A stretch of DNA of 64,000 bases from Phycomyces nitens (Eukaryota > Mucoromycota > Mucoromycetes > Mucorales > Phycomycetaceae): NCBI GenBank assembly GCA_022702545.1, contig JAHRBC010000002.1:8246001-8310000 (forward strand). The letters are read 5' to 3'. The notes beneath the pieces are model-generated. The model was given only the letters and a program-made list of their open reading frames with translations, had not been told where the DNA came from and did no database searches. Every line of letters begins with the position of its first letter. The stretch's first letter is position 1. Made by a program: the position numbers and the translations under genes. Below, in pieces: positions 20,237-30,504 of the stretch.

Positions 20237-23200
20237 TTAAAAGAAGCTTTGGAGGTATTCCTTCCATGTTGAACTAGGGCGGGTAGCCACCACATCCTCT
20301 GTCTTCGTTTCACCAACGTTGCCATTGTGTGTCGTTCCTAACACAATTGCTGTTGGCTCCACTCCGACTTCGGATGTGGTTCTATTCTCGGTAACCTCAC
20401 CAAGAAGCTTTTCTATCAAGTCCTTGCCTCGAGCATGTTGGTCGGATGGTTTAAAATAATACTTTTCAAAAGTATCACTGTTCAAACTCCAGTTTGCATG
20501 TAGCTTTACATCCTGTATAGAGGCGCCTTTCAAGACTGCCTTTGTACTTGCTGTCAATCGAATGGAATGGGCCTTGAATCTCTGTGTGTCTACACCAGCT
20601 TCATACATTATCCTCTTAATCCAATTCGCAATGGTAGATGGGCTGGCTGATCGGCAGCGACTATTCTCTTCGAGTATGTTGACCAGGAAAAGGTGGTGGT
20701 TTTCTGGCAAGTGGTCTCTCATCTCCTTTGTTCGCTGGTAAAACTCCCACAAGGTCGTAACGGGGCAGCTATTGGCTTCAGCGACAGTGCCGAGTTTTGA
20801 CATTTTTGCGTCAATTTCCTTGGGTTGTCGTGCAATCAATGATACTCCTCGTGGTGTGGACGGTCCAGTATCATCAACCAGGAATTGTATATCTCTGAAT
20901 TGGAGATTACCCAAATCCGAACGTGGTCTCCACATTGTAGCAATGGAAAGTAGTACAATAGTCTTGAGTTGTAAGCGATCTAGTGTGAGTTCAATTGTTG
21001 GTCCCCAACTTGCGATGTATCCGATTATTTGGCCTGGGTCATATGTTTCTTGGGAATGGTTAGGGAGTCTTACGTCTGACCTTCTCTTGGCAAGAAAGAA
21101 TTGAATGATGAGTGGGTGCGATGCAATCGGTGGTTTGGACGGGTGTATGACCTTGTAGACTGAGGCAATGGCAGATCTACTAGTATTGAGTGTTGAGACA
21201 GTATATTGTTCCAGTTCCACCAAATATTCCAGTATATTCTTTGCTTTATATTCGAGTGGGTCATATTGACGTTTTTCCTCTTTACACCATCGAACCCATT
21301 TCATCCAGAGAAGATCATAGTTCTTATGGGTGGAAGGGCGATTTGCTCGTTGAATATATTCTGCTACCTTTGAGGTCATGTCGTGAGTTGTTTTGGTAAC
21401 GCCTGATAATCTCCATGCGATCAAATTCCAGGTATTGTTGAGTCTGATTGGTATTGTTGTCGACAAGTTCTGCTTCATGATCATCGGCCACCAATATTGG
21501 CTGGGCCAATCCGGAGTGATCATCACAGCATTCTTCACTCTGTCTTGTTTCAACTTGCGTAATACTCTTGGTATCATTTGCCATGGGGGATGTAGATACA
21601 AACCTGTCTTGGGCCATGATTGCTGGAAGGCATCTGTCGCACTTGCTCCTGGATCTGGTAGATAACTCCAAAATTTGCGAAGTCTCTTGTTCTCTCTGGA
21701 AGCAAAAGCATCTATTTTCATCGGTCCCCATGTCTCCTGCAGTAATTGGAACCATTTTCTGGGTAGTGTCCACTCGTACAATGGTTTCTTCTTGCGACTC
21801 AATTCGTCTGCCCTGTTGTTCTTCAATCCCGGGATATGACAATATCTCACCTGTATGTTGTGCTTGTTCGTTATCTCCTGGATATCGAGTGCAAGTCCTT
21901 GAAGAATCAATGATGTTGTGCCTCCTGATTTCTTCGCATATTTCAAGGCTGTGGTATTGTCTGAAAACATTTGGATGGTGCAGTTTTCGTATCTTTTTGC
22001 GTGTAGTTGTAGGGCAAAAAGGATCGTCTTCAGTTCTCTCACATTGATTGACATCTCTTTTTCCGCATCTGTCCAGTATCCTGCCGTCTCTATCATTGGC
22101 GATGTTACCCCCATCCCGTGTCGGATGCATCGACATTTATTGTTACATCGGGTTCCTCCATCACAGTAGTCGTGTTTACTGTTATTGGCAATCCATTCTT
22201 TTCCTGGGTCTGTGTTGTCCACCACTCCAGTTCCTTGTGTCCTAGTAAAGATATCATGCATGGGCTGTCCCATTTGTGCTGATTGTGTCTTAGGCTCACA
22301 GCTAGATCCCGTTGCAGATACCTGATATGAAATAGGGCTTCCCCAATAGCTGGTATCATTGCTGTCATATTCCCTAACATCCCTGCTATCCATCGACATG
22401 AGTACAGTCTGTTCGGGCTGTTGTTTTGTAGCTGTCTTATCCGTGAGTAGAGTTTGTTCATCTTTGCTTGTGGTACTGTGATCTTCATCTTCTTTGTGTT
22501 GAATGTAAACCCAAGGAAGTCTTGGATGTACTTGGCCTCGAAGTCGCTCTTCTGGTAATTGATAATGAGTCCTAAGTCTGTTAGTTGCTTTAGGACCTGC
22601 TGATTGTGATCTGACATCTCGTCTTTGCTCTTGGCCAATATGCAGATGTCGTCCAAGTAGTATACTAAGCGGATTCCCTTCTGGCGGAGCGGCTCCAAGG
22701 CGAATCTCATCAATTTTGAGAACAATCTGGGTGCTACACTCAGCCCAAATGGCAGTGATCGGTATTGATATACCATTCCCTGATGTTGGAAGGGCAGATA
22801 TTTCCTTGATTCTTGATGGATAGGTACTACCACATAGGCATCCTTTAGATCGATCTTGGTAATCAGATCCTTCTCCTCTATCAATTCCCTCAACGCTGGA
22901 ACTCCTTCCATCTTGAAGTGTTGACATTGGACAAACTGGTTTATTCGTCTGCAGTCCAGAATAGGTCGAATCTTGTTCGGTTCCTTGATGGTAAAGAATT
23001 GAGAGAGGAAGTGATTGTCTTGGGTAGGTGATCTTTCGATAACTTGTGAATTTAGGAACTTGGAGACCGCTTCGTCTACGGCGTGTTGATCTGTTACTGA
23101 AAGTTTGAATTGTTTTTCTATCCACGGTTTTGGGGTTGTATGGAATTGAATTCGGTATCATTGGCTGATAACCGACAATGGCCATTGATGATTTGTGAGA

Positions 23201-24196
23201 CTCTTCCAGTTTGGTAAGAAATGTTGGAGACGACTCCCAGGAGGAATCCCATCCTCTGGAATGACATAGTGATTGTTTATTTGTGTTTTGCTTATTTTCT
23301 CTTGTTTTTGTATGTTTTGTATTTTCTGTTGTTTTTCTTGACATTTCTTCGAATTTATTGATGGTATTTCTAACATTGGTTGAGGTTTGTCTAATTGGTG
23401 AGTGCTGGAGTGGTTTGAACACTGTGATTTGCATTGCTTGGCTGAGGAGGATTGGAGATTCCTCTTCCTCTGCCCCGACCAAAATTTCCTCTCTGTTGGC
23501 CATTATATCCTCGGCCTCTGAATGCTGTACGGCCTCTAGTACCCCTGTTGTTATTGTTGAATCCACCATATTGTCGGGAGGTAGCGTTCTTGATGATGGC
23601 TTCTTCAAATCTGGTTTGCTGTATCTTTTCCACGAGATCGGCAGAGAAGACCATGTCTTTGTCTTGTTCGTCTTCGTCTTCCAGGTACCTGAGGCTTTCT
23701 GGAGGTTTGATTGCTCGGGTGGTGAGCTCCTTTGCATCCTTTTCCAACTCTTTTCCTGTTGCAAATGCATAGACGGATAGACGTCTAGTTTTTTCCAATA
23801 ACATTCGCATAACGTCTTCGTCTCCACCATTCTCGACGAAGTACTGGAAATCTTGGTAGATTTCTGTGGCACTTCTACCGGCTGCGTGTAACCTGTCACT
23901 AGCCTTGTAGATTGAGGTAACCATCTGTGCGGCATCCACTTGATACCTCTTGAGCTCAGGGATGTATAGCTTGTTGACAGCTCCTGATTTCGTCCAGTTA
24001 CCACCCTCATACTTGAGGGTGTCTCGGGCAAACTTCTTGAGTTTGTTCCTGAGTTCAGGATTGGAAGATTTTTCCAATTCTTCAAAGATCTCTTCTGGGA
24101 GATCCAATTGCTCTGGTCTATCCGAGTGCAATTCCTGTTCTCTGAGTCGTTTGCTGAGAGTGAGCAATTCCTGAATCTGTTCTGGAGAGAGTTCAT
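20237..24196 (-). CDS. DIRS-2 recombinase frame, open for 1319 codons
   Basis: Only the last ~700 codons have recognisable protein content. The C-terminal half of RNase H (SINVRELKTILFALQLHAKR) and a linker (KIDAFASRENKRLRKF) are followed by the tyrosine recombinase, with Arg in ATMWRPRSDLG, H-x-x-R in AHSIRLTAS and the Tyr in FEKYYFKPSDQH. Upstream of about 22100 this frame overlaps gag and RT out of phase, so its amino acids there are a by-product unless dual coding is real. In element 2 a 1-nt loss near 22105 moves RNase H into this frame, and a second indel near 21390 keeps it in phase with the recombinase. Translation start for the recombinase is unclear. Confidence 0.7.
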   Translation of the reverse strand: MNSLQNRFRNCSLSANDSENRNCTRIDQSNWISQKRSLKNWKNLPILNSGTNSRSLPETPSSMRVVTGRNQELSTSYTSLSSRGIKWMPHRWLPQSTRLVTGYTQPVEVPQKSTKISSTSSRMVETKTLCECYWKKLDVYPSMHLQQEKSWKRMQRSSPPEQSNLQKASGTWKTKTNKTKTWSSLPISWKRYSKPDLKKPSSRTLPPDNMVDSTITTGVLEAVQHSEAEDIMANREEILVGAEEEESPILLSQAMQITVFKPLQHSPIRQTSTNVRNTINKFEEMSRKTTENTKHTKTRENKQNTNKQSLCHSRGWDSSWESSPTFLTKLEESHKSSMAIVGYQPMIPNSIPYNPKTVDRKTIQTFSNRSTRRRRSGLQVPKFTSYRKITYPRQSLPLSILYHQGTEQDSTYSGLQTNKPVCPMSTLQDGRSSSVEGIDRGEGSDYQDRSKGCLCGSTYPSRIKEISALPTSGNGISIPITAIWAECSTQIVLKIDEIRLGAAPPEGNPLSILLGRHLHIGQEQRRDVRSQSAGPKATNRLRTHYQLPEERLRGQVHPRLPWVYIQHKEDEDHSTTSKDEQTLLTDKTATKQQPEQTVLMSMDSRDVREYDSNDTSYWGSPISYQVSATGSSCEPKTQSAQMGQPMHDIFTRTQGTGVVDNTDPGKEWIANNSKHDYCDGGTRCNNKCRCIRHGMGVTSPMIETAGYWTDAEKEMSINVRELKTILFALQLHAKRYENCTIQMFSDNTTALKYAKKSGGTTSLILQGLALDIQEITNKHNIQVRYCHIPGLKNNRADELSRKKKPLYEWTLPRKWFQLLQETWGPMKIDAFASRENKRLRKFWSYLPDPGASATDAFQQSWPKTGLYLHPPWQMIPRVLRKLKQDRVKNAVMITPDWPSQYWWPMIMKQNLSTTIPIRLNNTWNLIAWRLSGVTKTTHDMTSKVAEYIQRANRPSTHKNYDLLWMKWVRWCKEEKRQYDPLEYKAKNILEYLVELEQYTVSTLNTSRSAIASVYKVIHPSKPPIASHPLIIQFFLAKRRSDVRLPNHSQETYDPGQIIGYIASWGPTIELTLDRLQLKTIVLLSIATMWRPRSDLGNLQFRDIQFLVDDTGPSTPRGVSLIARQPKEIDAKMSKLGTVAEANSCPVTTLWEFYQRTKEMRDHLPENHHLFLVNILEENSRCRSASPSTIANWIKRIMYEAGVDTQRFKAHSIRLTASTKAVLKGASIQDVKLHANWSLNSDTFEKYYFKPSDQHARGKDLIEKLLGEVTENRTTSEVGVEPTAIVLGTTHNGNVGETKTEDVVATRPSSTWKEYLQSFF
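20289..20380. repeat. DIRS-2 internal complementary region
   Basis: Starts ACCACATCCTCTGTCTTCG and ends CTTCGGATGTGGT. The halves meet at CCATTGTGTG, around the ATT/AAT core. It overlaps the C-terminal coding end of the recombinase. Confidence 0.82.
22105..23376 (-). pseudogene. DIRS-2 reverse transcriptase, nonsense plus frameshift
   Basis: It begins 14 nt after the gag stop. RT motifs are LITKIDLKDAYVVVPIH, YRSLPFGLSVAPRLFSK and LVYYLDDICILAKSK. An in-frame TGA lies near 23157 (VISQxYRIQF, where element 1 has Gly in IQEGYKIQW). At 22105 the RNase H motif VDASDTGWG runs straight into a stop because one G is missing from the run after TGG; the rest of RNase H continues in the next frame. The polymerase is therefore split. 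Confidence 0.8.
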
Positions 24197-24209
24197 TGAT
24201 ACTAGTCAT
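23391..24209 (-). CDS. DIRS-2 gag-like ORF1
   Basis: Intact, 272 codons, homologous to the gag ORFs of elements 1 and 3. The helical N-terminus (ELSPEQIQELLTLSKRLRE) is followed by NKLYIPELKRYQVDAAQM, KTRRLSVYAFATGKELE, LVFSADLV-like DMVFSADLVEKIQQ and a Gly/Arg-rich tail (GGFNNNNRGTRGRTAFRGRG). It is presumed to bind element RNA. Confidence 0.8.
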   Translation of the reverse strand: MTSINELSPEQIQELLTLSKRLREQELHSDRPEQLDLPEEIFEELEKSSNPELRNKLKKFARDTLKYEGGNWTKSGAVNKLYIPELKRYQVDAAQMVTSIYKASDRLHAAGRSATEIYQDFQYFVENGGDEDVMRMLLEKTRRLSVYAFATGKELEKDAKELTTRAIKPPESLRYLEDEDEQDKDMVFSADLVEKIQQTRFEEAIIKNATSRQYGGFNNNNRGTRGRTAFRGRGYNGQQRGNFGRGRGRGISNPPQPSNANHSVQTTPALTN

Positions 24210-24235
24210 AGTTTGGTCTACGGTGCGCAGCTTAG

Positions 24236-24320
24236 AAAGGTATAAAGGAGAGGAATATACGAGAAAAAATTAATATATTATAATCTGAGAATAAAAGCGT
24301 GGCTAGGAAGCCTATAACCA
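24236..24320. repeat. DIRS-2 left inverted terminal repeat
   Basis: Inverted copy of 20066-20140, beginning just upstream of the gag start codon, so it is expected to act as promoter and leader. Confidence 0.78.
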
Positions 24321-24479
24321 CATCCGAAGTCGGAGTGGAGCCAACAGCAATTGTGTTAGGAACGACACACAATTGTCCCCTCCTAATTACATGACTGGGA
24401 CCTCGCCCTCATCACAGACTTTCTAAAAAATCTGCGATGGTGTATCAATTTCCAGAGCCAAAATACATTCAGCACTGCC

Positions 24480-24545
24480 GGACGTCACCTGACATTGCTG
24501 GACGTCACCTGACATTGCTGGACGTCACCTGACATTGCCGGACAA
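24480..24545. repeat. 20-bp tandem repeat, about 3 copies
   Basis: The unit GGACGTCACCTGACATTGCT repeats at about 24480, 24500 and 24520, with a final partial GGAC. Each unit holds GACGTC. Confidence 0.8.
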
Positions 24546-24682
24546 AAAATAAAATTGTAATAATAAAAAACGTAACGCTCCTTTTTTTCTTCTCACTGTC
24601 TTTCTCCTGTTCCAAAATTCAAAAGCTAAGTAGTCAAATGAAGAAAGTTATAGAACAAAAGCATGATGATAAGTCTACATAT

Positions 24683-24884
24683 GAACCCTGCCCTACGCCG
24701 GAGAAATTTCCTAGCCTTGATAAGTGAATGCTTTTGCATTTGCTGTCCCAGCTGGGAGTGGGAGCCGTAGCTTATCATCATGGAAAGAAGGTCCAGTTGA
24801 ACCCTGCCCTACGCCGGAGAAATTTCCTAGCCTTGATAAGTGAATGCTTTTGCATTTGCTGTCCCAGCTGGGAGTGGGAAGCGA
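24683..24884. repeat. 116-bp tandem duplication
   Basis: Two near-identical copies start with GAACCCTGCCCTACGCCGG at 24683 and 24799, and both end near CCAGCTGGGAGTGGGA. Any ORF through it is a by-product of the repeat. Confidence 0.8.
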
Positions 24885-25499
24885 CCTTCTTTCTCTTCTT
24901 GAATGCACAGATGACTAATAAGTTTTTTTTTTGTAATCTAGAAAGACAAAACGATGCTGACTACAATGGGAGAGAATGACCATCTAGACCAATCTTCTTG
25001 GTATCCTCTAATCTGGGTTCCCACAATGACAACATTAGTAACTATAAACACGTTTCACATTTTCTGCTTTCATTTATCAAATAATAAAAACTATATATAC
25101 CAATGAACGTGTTCTTTGTTTTATTTTGAACGGTTTATCATACAAGAAATAGAAAGACAATCTCAACAAAAAAGATCTCTAAAAAGTCCTTGTTACAAGC
25201 TAAAGAGACTACTGAAAGGCTTTGTGTTTGCAAGGAATCAAGTGTTATTCTAGAGAACAAATAGAGTAAAGTGTAGAGTTGCCGCAACCTTTTGAAATTG
25301 TATATAAAAAACAATGCCGTGAAGAATTAGAGGTATCGACCTTACTTTACAAGTTCAACTAAGAATGTGGGTTGAACTTGGTGCTAGATGTAATTAACAA
25401 GGAAACCAAAAAACACAAAAGCTATTTGACGCGTCTTTTCTAGTAATGATGTCTTGAGATATTTGGCTTTTATTAACTTGACCTAGGGGGTGCTGGACT
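24885..25499. other. No supported feature
   Basis: An AT-rich stretch with no coding signal I can recognise, ending where the LINE similarity stops. Confidence 0.4.
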
Positions 25500-25501
25500 C
25501 A

Positions 25502-27727
25502 CTAAGTGGGCTCTGATCTGCTATGTTGATTTCGTGCTTGCACTTTTGCATTGGATGCCCGTCCAAAAATCTCGATCAGATGAAGGAGAGGGTCTAGATC
25601 ACGGGGAGCCGAGAGGTATACCAGTAAATCGTCTGCGTATGCCAGCACTTTGAGAGGCATAGGAGAGCAAGATGGCACCGGCGGTGGGAGGAAGGGCAGG
25701 TAGTCGAATTGAAAGCCAGGCAATCGGGGAGAAGCCAAAATAGTGCGCAAAAGCGGTTCGAAGGCCAGGTTAAACAAGAGTGGAGAAAGAGGGTCGCCTT
25801 GTCGTAATCCACGACCTTGCTTAATAGGTGCGGACAAGTGGCCATCCACATTGACATGTATATTGGTAGAGAAGAAAAGAGAGCAGATGGTGTTAGCAAT
25901 CGATTCAGGAATACCGAACAGAGAAAAAACGCGCCGTAGGTAGTGTGGATGAACCCTATCGTGGGCCTTCTCTTGATCCAGCAAGAGTGCGACTCCAGGG
26001 TGTTTGGCGAGCTGTGCATGGTACATAGAAAGTCTAGCGAGGAGACCGTTATCAGCAATAAATCTATGTGCCATGAAGCCTGTTTGAAAGGTGTTAATGC
26101 ATCGAGGTATGCAGGCCCGAAGGCAAGAGGTCAAAAGTTTAGTAAATATCTTTGCATCACAGTTGATCAAAGATATGGGTCTCCAATTCTTAAGATTCGA
26201 TGTGTCTCCAGATTTAGGTAAAAGCACCAGCACAGTATTCAACCACGACGGAGGAAATGTTCCTGTTAGAGCCTGTTGATATACGGAGACGGCCAGTTGT
26301 CCAACGTATTTGTGGTCCAACATATTGGCAAGAAGAGAATATGGAAGTCCATCTAATCCAGGACTAGAGCCTCCGGGGCATGTAGCCAGTATGTCGAGTA
26401 GACAGTCTATTTTAATATCAGCTTCCAGTCGTTTACCCTGTTTGGCCGAGATCTTGGTGTCCGAGGGAACGTTTCTGAAAAGAATGTCTGCAGCTCCATC
26501 ATCAATAGGGTCGGCTGTGTATAAAGTGGTGTAGAACTCTCGAACGTGTCCTAACATTCCCGCAGTAGTAGGGAAGTCTTCTCCTGATTCAGGATCACGG
26601 AGCGATGTGAGAGAACGTGAAGAGTTGCGATGGCAGATAACTCGGAAGAAGTATTTAGACGAGGTCTCACCCTGTTCAAACCACCGAATACCAGCTCGAA
26701 GGGCTAAGATTTCAGTCCGGTGGTGTTACACTCGAGACAGTGCGGCCTCAAGCCTAGGAACCTCTGAAGTATTATTATTGAGTATAAGCCGGGAGCGTTC
26801 CCGTTGCAGGTTTCTTTCGTTGTGCACTATGCGCCGATGATACTTGGCTGCATACGAGAGTGCGAGTAGCTTAATCGTATGCTTTAAAGAGTCCCACTTG
26901 AGGGTTGGATCCTGTATATTCGATAGAGAAGATTCGGCTGCGTCAAGGACTTGGTCAAGGTCAGTCTTAAAATCATCGTCTGCCAGGTATCTAGTGTTAA
27001 AACGCCAAACCCCCGGACCAGATTGACGAGAAAAAGGGATCGATATGGTGAGGAGACTATGATCCGTCCACACAGGGTTGACAAACTGGACTTCCAGAGC
27101 AGATATAGGGAGCGTAGGCGAGGTGAAAATAAAGTCTATCACAGTGCGTTGTCTTCCATTAGAAAATGTGGGCAAGGGAGGGGAGGTGGGAGGAGTGATG
27201 GCATCTACAAAATTATCTTAAAGATATTGCTGCCATTGGATAGGATGAGAGGAGTGGATATGAAAATTGCAATTGAAGTCTCCAAGAAGAATGACTGGCT
27301 TATCAAAGTTGCGAGCGGACAAATCCGTAGTGAGATTAGAATAGAAAGTTGGGCGTTCGTTGGGTTGACTGGGAGCGTATACAACTATCACTGTGAATGG
27401 GTCTACTCGCAGATCGACATGAGAGACGTCTACAATAAGGACTCTATTGTCAAGAGAAGTGTAAATGTGTGAAAGGTTAAGAAGAGGATTGAAGGATACT
27501 AGGCAACAGTGTGGTGTCCACAAGCAGTTATGAGCTTGAAAACAGATTTTGAGCGAGTCGTATTGATCAGGATGTGCGTGAGTTTCCTGGAGAGCGAGAA
27601 GAGAAATTGGGGTCTGGAGGTTGCGGAGGTGACGGAATAGTAGGTGTTTTGACGAGTTTATATTAGAAGCAGAGCGTTTGAGACCTCTCACATTGAGGGT
27701 CCCTATTGTTATAGATGTTCTATTCAT
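25502..27727 (-). pseudogene. LINE ORF2: endonuclease plus reverse transcriptase, two stops, 3' truncated
   Basis: One reading frame runs from ATG 27727 (overlapping the ORF1 stop as ATGA) to 25502. Endonuclease motifs are TIGTLNVRGLK, LLALQETHAH, IVVYAPSQ, VILLGDFNCNF, VIDFIFTSP and WTDHSLL. RT motifs are PGGSSPGLDGLPYSLL, NWRPISLINCDAKIFTKLL, GFMAHRFIADNGLL, LLLDQEKAHDRVH, GLRQGDPLSPLLFNLAFEPLL and LAYADDLLVYLS (first and fifth shortened to core). TAA codons at 27218-27220 and 26726-26728 interrupt it, each compatible with CAA to TAA. The frame is otherwise maintained, so the decay is recent point mutation. Confidence 0.83.
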
Positions 27728-29055
27728 AAATGTTTGGGGGTGGCGTTGTCGCCGGGTCCGAGTGGATATCCAGTGTCAATCTCGTCGTTCATCAGTGTAT
27801 CTTTGTCGTTTTCTAGTTGTTTGATCGTGCTCTCCACTGTCGATATCTTTACTATATCCCTCTCCCGCAGGCGTTCAGCTTCCATTTCCCGTTGTCGTTT
27901 GGATTCCCAAATGCTATCTTGGGAAGAACTGCCCATTCCGGATTTCTGCATTTCCACGTCGTCGTTGGGTAGGTTCTGATTGTCAGTGCTGGGTCGGTTT
28001 GCCGAATTTGCAGGATTGTGGTTACTGTCAATTGCAGTGCCTTTCAAATCTATCATGTGAACATCAACAAATTCAGGATTGGCGGCAGCAAGTAGATCTG
28101 CTCGTCGTTTTTCTGCCAATTGAGACACTTTTTTGGCAAGGGCTTGTCTCTTTGCCTCCTCAATCATGGCTGTGCGTTCAGCTAACAGTTCCTCTACAGT
28201 GGGCTCCTTGGGTTTATCACCATTAAGTTGGTCGAAATTGACACAAATTGGATCCTTGGAAATATGACCGGCCTCACCACAGCTATAGCATCGTACGGCA
28301 GGCTTGGGACGAGTAGGACATTTGGCCTTAAAATGGCCCTCTTTCCGGCAGTATCGACAGTAGGGAGGCATAGATTTCGATCGAGTTTCGATCTTACAGT
28401 CTCCAAAAGTACCAGAAAGGTGCACCTCTCTTGTAATTGGAAGTGGATCCGGTATAGCAGTGGGGTCTATCAATACCATAGCTTCTCCGCGGAAAAGCTT
28501 GTTGATGGTGTGATACACCCGGATGTGAGCAACTTTGCCAAAGGAGCGAAAAGCCTGCTCAATCGGAGCTTGAAGCTCTGTGTTTGTGCGGCACAGGGGA
28601 ATGTTGTAGAGGTTTACTCTAATGAGGGGATTGTCTGTTGAGATCCCAGGCGATCCCAAGATCGTTTCGTTTTTAACCACGATCCCGGTGGTTATAGCTT
28701 TAAGCCGACTTTGCTCGGTGTCTAGAAGCACCTCGGCAAGAAGATCTCCAGTTTTGGAGAATTTGGTGATCAAACCCATTGCGTCTGGGAATTGAGATGT
28801 CAATATCTTCTCAAATTCATGATCGTTGACGATCTTCCGAAGATTAAAAACTACACATTCAGGGTTGAGAGAGCGTTCCCAAATGGCAGCAGCATGGTCT
28901 TGAGTGACCAACGATTCATATTCTGGTGCAGTAAAAAGTGTTGTTGGGACGTTTCGGGGTCTTAGTTTCCCTTTAGCAGGTAAAGTTTTTGCTGCTACCT
29001 GGCTCCACTGAAGCACATCACCTTCTCGGCGTGGTGTACTGTCAGTAGTCGACAT
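27724..29055 (-). CDS. LINE ORF1 with CCHC zinc knuckles
   Basis: A 443-codon ORF from MSTTDSTPRR (an in-frame ATG further upstream at 29172 lies in the 5' UTR shared with the other copy). The central region resembles an RNA-binding fold. It is followed by CRYCRKEGHFKAKC and CYSCGEAGHISKDPIC, the first a good CCHC knuckle and the second slightly altered in spacing. The C-terminus is charged and possibly coiled coil. It is presumed to be an RNA chaperone that coats the LINE transcript. The frame is intact. Confidence 0.8.
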   Translation of the reverse strand: MSTTDSTPRREGDVLQWSQVAAKTLPAKGKLRPRNVPTTLFTAPEYESLVTQDHAAAIWERSLNPECVVFNLRKIVNDHEFEKILTSQFPDAMGLITKFSKTGDLLAEVLLDTEQSRLKAITTGIVVKNETILGSPGISTDNPLIRVNLYNIPLCRTNTELQAPIEQAFRSFGKVAHIRVYHTINKLFRGEAMVLIDPTAIPDPLPITREVHLSGTFGDCKIETRSKSMPPYCRYCRKEGHFKAKCPTRPKPAVRCYSCGEAGHISKDPICVNFDQLNGDKPKEPTVEELLAERTAMIEEAKRQALAKKVSQLAEKRRADLLAAANPEFVDVHMIDLKGTAIDSNHNPANSANRPSTDNQNLPNDDVEMQKSGMGSSSQDSIWESKRQREMEAERLRERDIVKISTVESTIKQLENDKDTLMNDEIDTGYPLGPGDNATPKHL

Positions 29056-29279
29056 AGTTAAATTCAGGGCAATAATGTCCTGTATGTTTGTATTATAACC
29101 GCTGTATATTCTTTTTGCGAATAATTTGGTTGCGGAGAAAGATGGATTTATGTATAAAAGATAATAATCCATGCAAATTAGAGATTTTCTGAAAACTTTG
29201 ATGATGAACAGAATGACATTGAGAGTCTATAGTTCTATAAAACTTTGCATGCTTATAGATATATTTTTTTTACATAATA

Positions 29280-29709
29280 GAGGGTTTGGTACATTATCAA
29301 AATATCCTCCTACCTAAAAAAGGAAGCCACGGTCTTTGGATTGTTTCAAATTATTTTCAAAAAAATGCGATTTTTTGTGAAAAATAGCGATTGTATATTT
29401 GAAAATACATCTTTTTGCTGCCTGCTTTATCAGTTCTGGTGGCTTTTTTTGGTAAAATAACAGTATAAGGTCTATTTAAGGGATGTATTAACAAGGAATA
29501 TATAATTATTATTTACAAAAGCCTTTATATACTCTTATAATGTTATAAACTTGTATCAATTGATATTTTGCTTAAAGAACCAAAAAATCGATATTTTGGT
29601 AGTCCTAAAAAGGCAAGTTTTACTTTGTTATTACACAAATATCCTATTAAGGTAGTGTTTTTTTGCCTAGTCAAACTTGAATGATTTTTTGATTATTTAC
29701 CAAACCCTC
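29280..29709. mobile_element. MITE with TA target duplication
   Basis: The termini GAGGGTTTGGTA (29280 on) and its reverse complement TACCAAACCCTC (to 29709) are flanked by TA on each side. The inverted repeat extends loosely to about 30 bp (ATTATCAAAA-like). It is 430 bp, AT-rich and has no ORF, consistent with a Tc1/mariner-derived MITE. Confidence 0.65.
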
Positions 29710-30500
29710 TATTATCTCATTAAAAAAATACTCACAATTACTAATAAAACCCACTTTTACATCAACAACTATATTTGCCTTACATTTTGAAAATATAAAA
29801 AAAGTTCCAAGTCTTTTGTGTTACTTCTTTCATTGCAATATTTTCCTATTTTGTAAAACTTTTTAAATCTATTTTTTCTCAGTTGCACCAAAGTTCCTCT
29901 TAAAGGTTTTTATATCACAGCTTGACCTTTAAAGGAAGGTCTATTTTAAAGGATTGAATATTACACAGAATATTTTCATCCATGCCAATAATATTGCTAG
30001 AATAATTTCGATTACCATATTTTGGCTAAAAAATCTGCGGTGGTGACACCAATGTGTAAAATATATGCTACAATAATCATTTACGTCCAACCTGGGTTAC
30101 CCAAACACACCTAAATAATTCTTTGTAACCTAAAGCATATAAATATACCATTGCAAATAAAAATAATTGAAATTCTTATATGTAGAATAGTTGATCAAAG
30201 AGGTGGCCCAAAGGGGCCGCCAAATTTTTACAAAACCACCTTTACTAAATAATGGACTGATGTCCCACTTTTTTGTTTTTTAAGAAAAATACAAAAACCA
30301 CAAATAAAAAAAAGGTTTTCTTGTTCAAAAGCACCAAAAAAAATATTTAATACATATATTTTTTCGAGAGAAAAACATTAAAGCAAATCGGCCCAAATGG
30401 GCTGATTCGAGTAATCTCTACTTGTCAAGCATTCTGATAATAACAATAATGCCACCATTTCTAAAATTATCAAACGTGACCCGCACAATATATTATTTAA
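29710..30500. other. AT-rich intergenic sequence
   Basis: No coding signal. A short phrase, CTAAAAAATCTGCG(G/A)TGGTG, at about 30027 also occurs near 24422; its meaning is unclear. Confidence 0.4.
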
Positions 30501-30504
30501 AGTT

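Larger units (their letters stand above)
20032..24373 (-). mobile_element. DIRS-like retrotransposon, element 2 (both ends present)
   Basis: A complete structural element of 4342 bp. The outer left flank (about 24321-24373) and outer right flank (20032-20065) are each the reverse complement of one half of the internal complementary region at 20289-20380. Inverted terminal repeats lie at about 20066-20140 and 24236-24320 (shared core GGAATATACGAGAAAA and AATAAAAGCGTGGCTAGGAA). Left flank end and right flank start share AAT, the likely recombination core. The RT frame has one nonsense codon and one frameshift. The recombinase frame is open for the whole element. Confidence 0.88.
25500..29173 (-). 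mobile_element. APE-type LINE (non-LTR retrotransposon), 3'-truncated
   Basis: Two ORFs on the minus strand: ORF1 with zinc knuckles, and ORF2 with an apurinic endonuclease and reverse transcriptase. The 5' end agrees with the second copy at 3795-4042. ORF2 stops shortly after the catalytic YADD block, in the thumb region, so the 3' part is missing. That is the opposite of the usual 5' truncation and implies a later deletion or rearrangement at 25500. Confidence 0.85.

Noticed and set aside
23283..23780. A 165-codon plus-strand ORF with hydrophobic stretches
   Set aside because: Antisense to the DIRS-2 gag; composition reflects the opposite strand.
24480..24545. CRISPR-like array
   Set aside because: The 20-bp units are directly adjacent with no spacers, and the window is eukaryotic.
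26951..27472. A 173-codon plus-strand ORF
   Set aside because: It is antisense to LINE ORF2 endonuclease, which has clear motifs.
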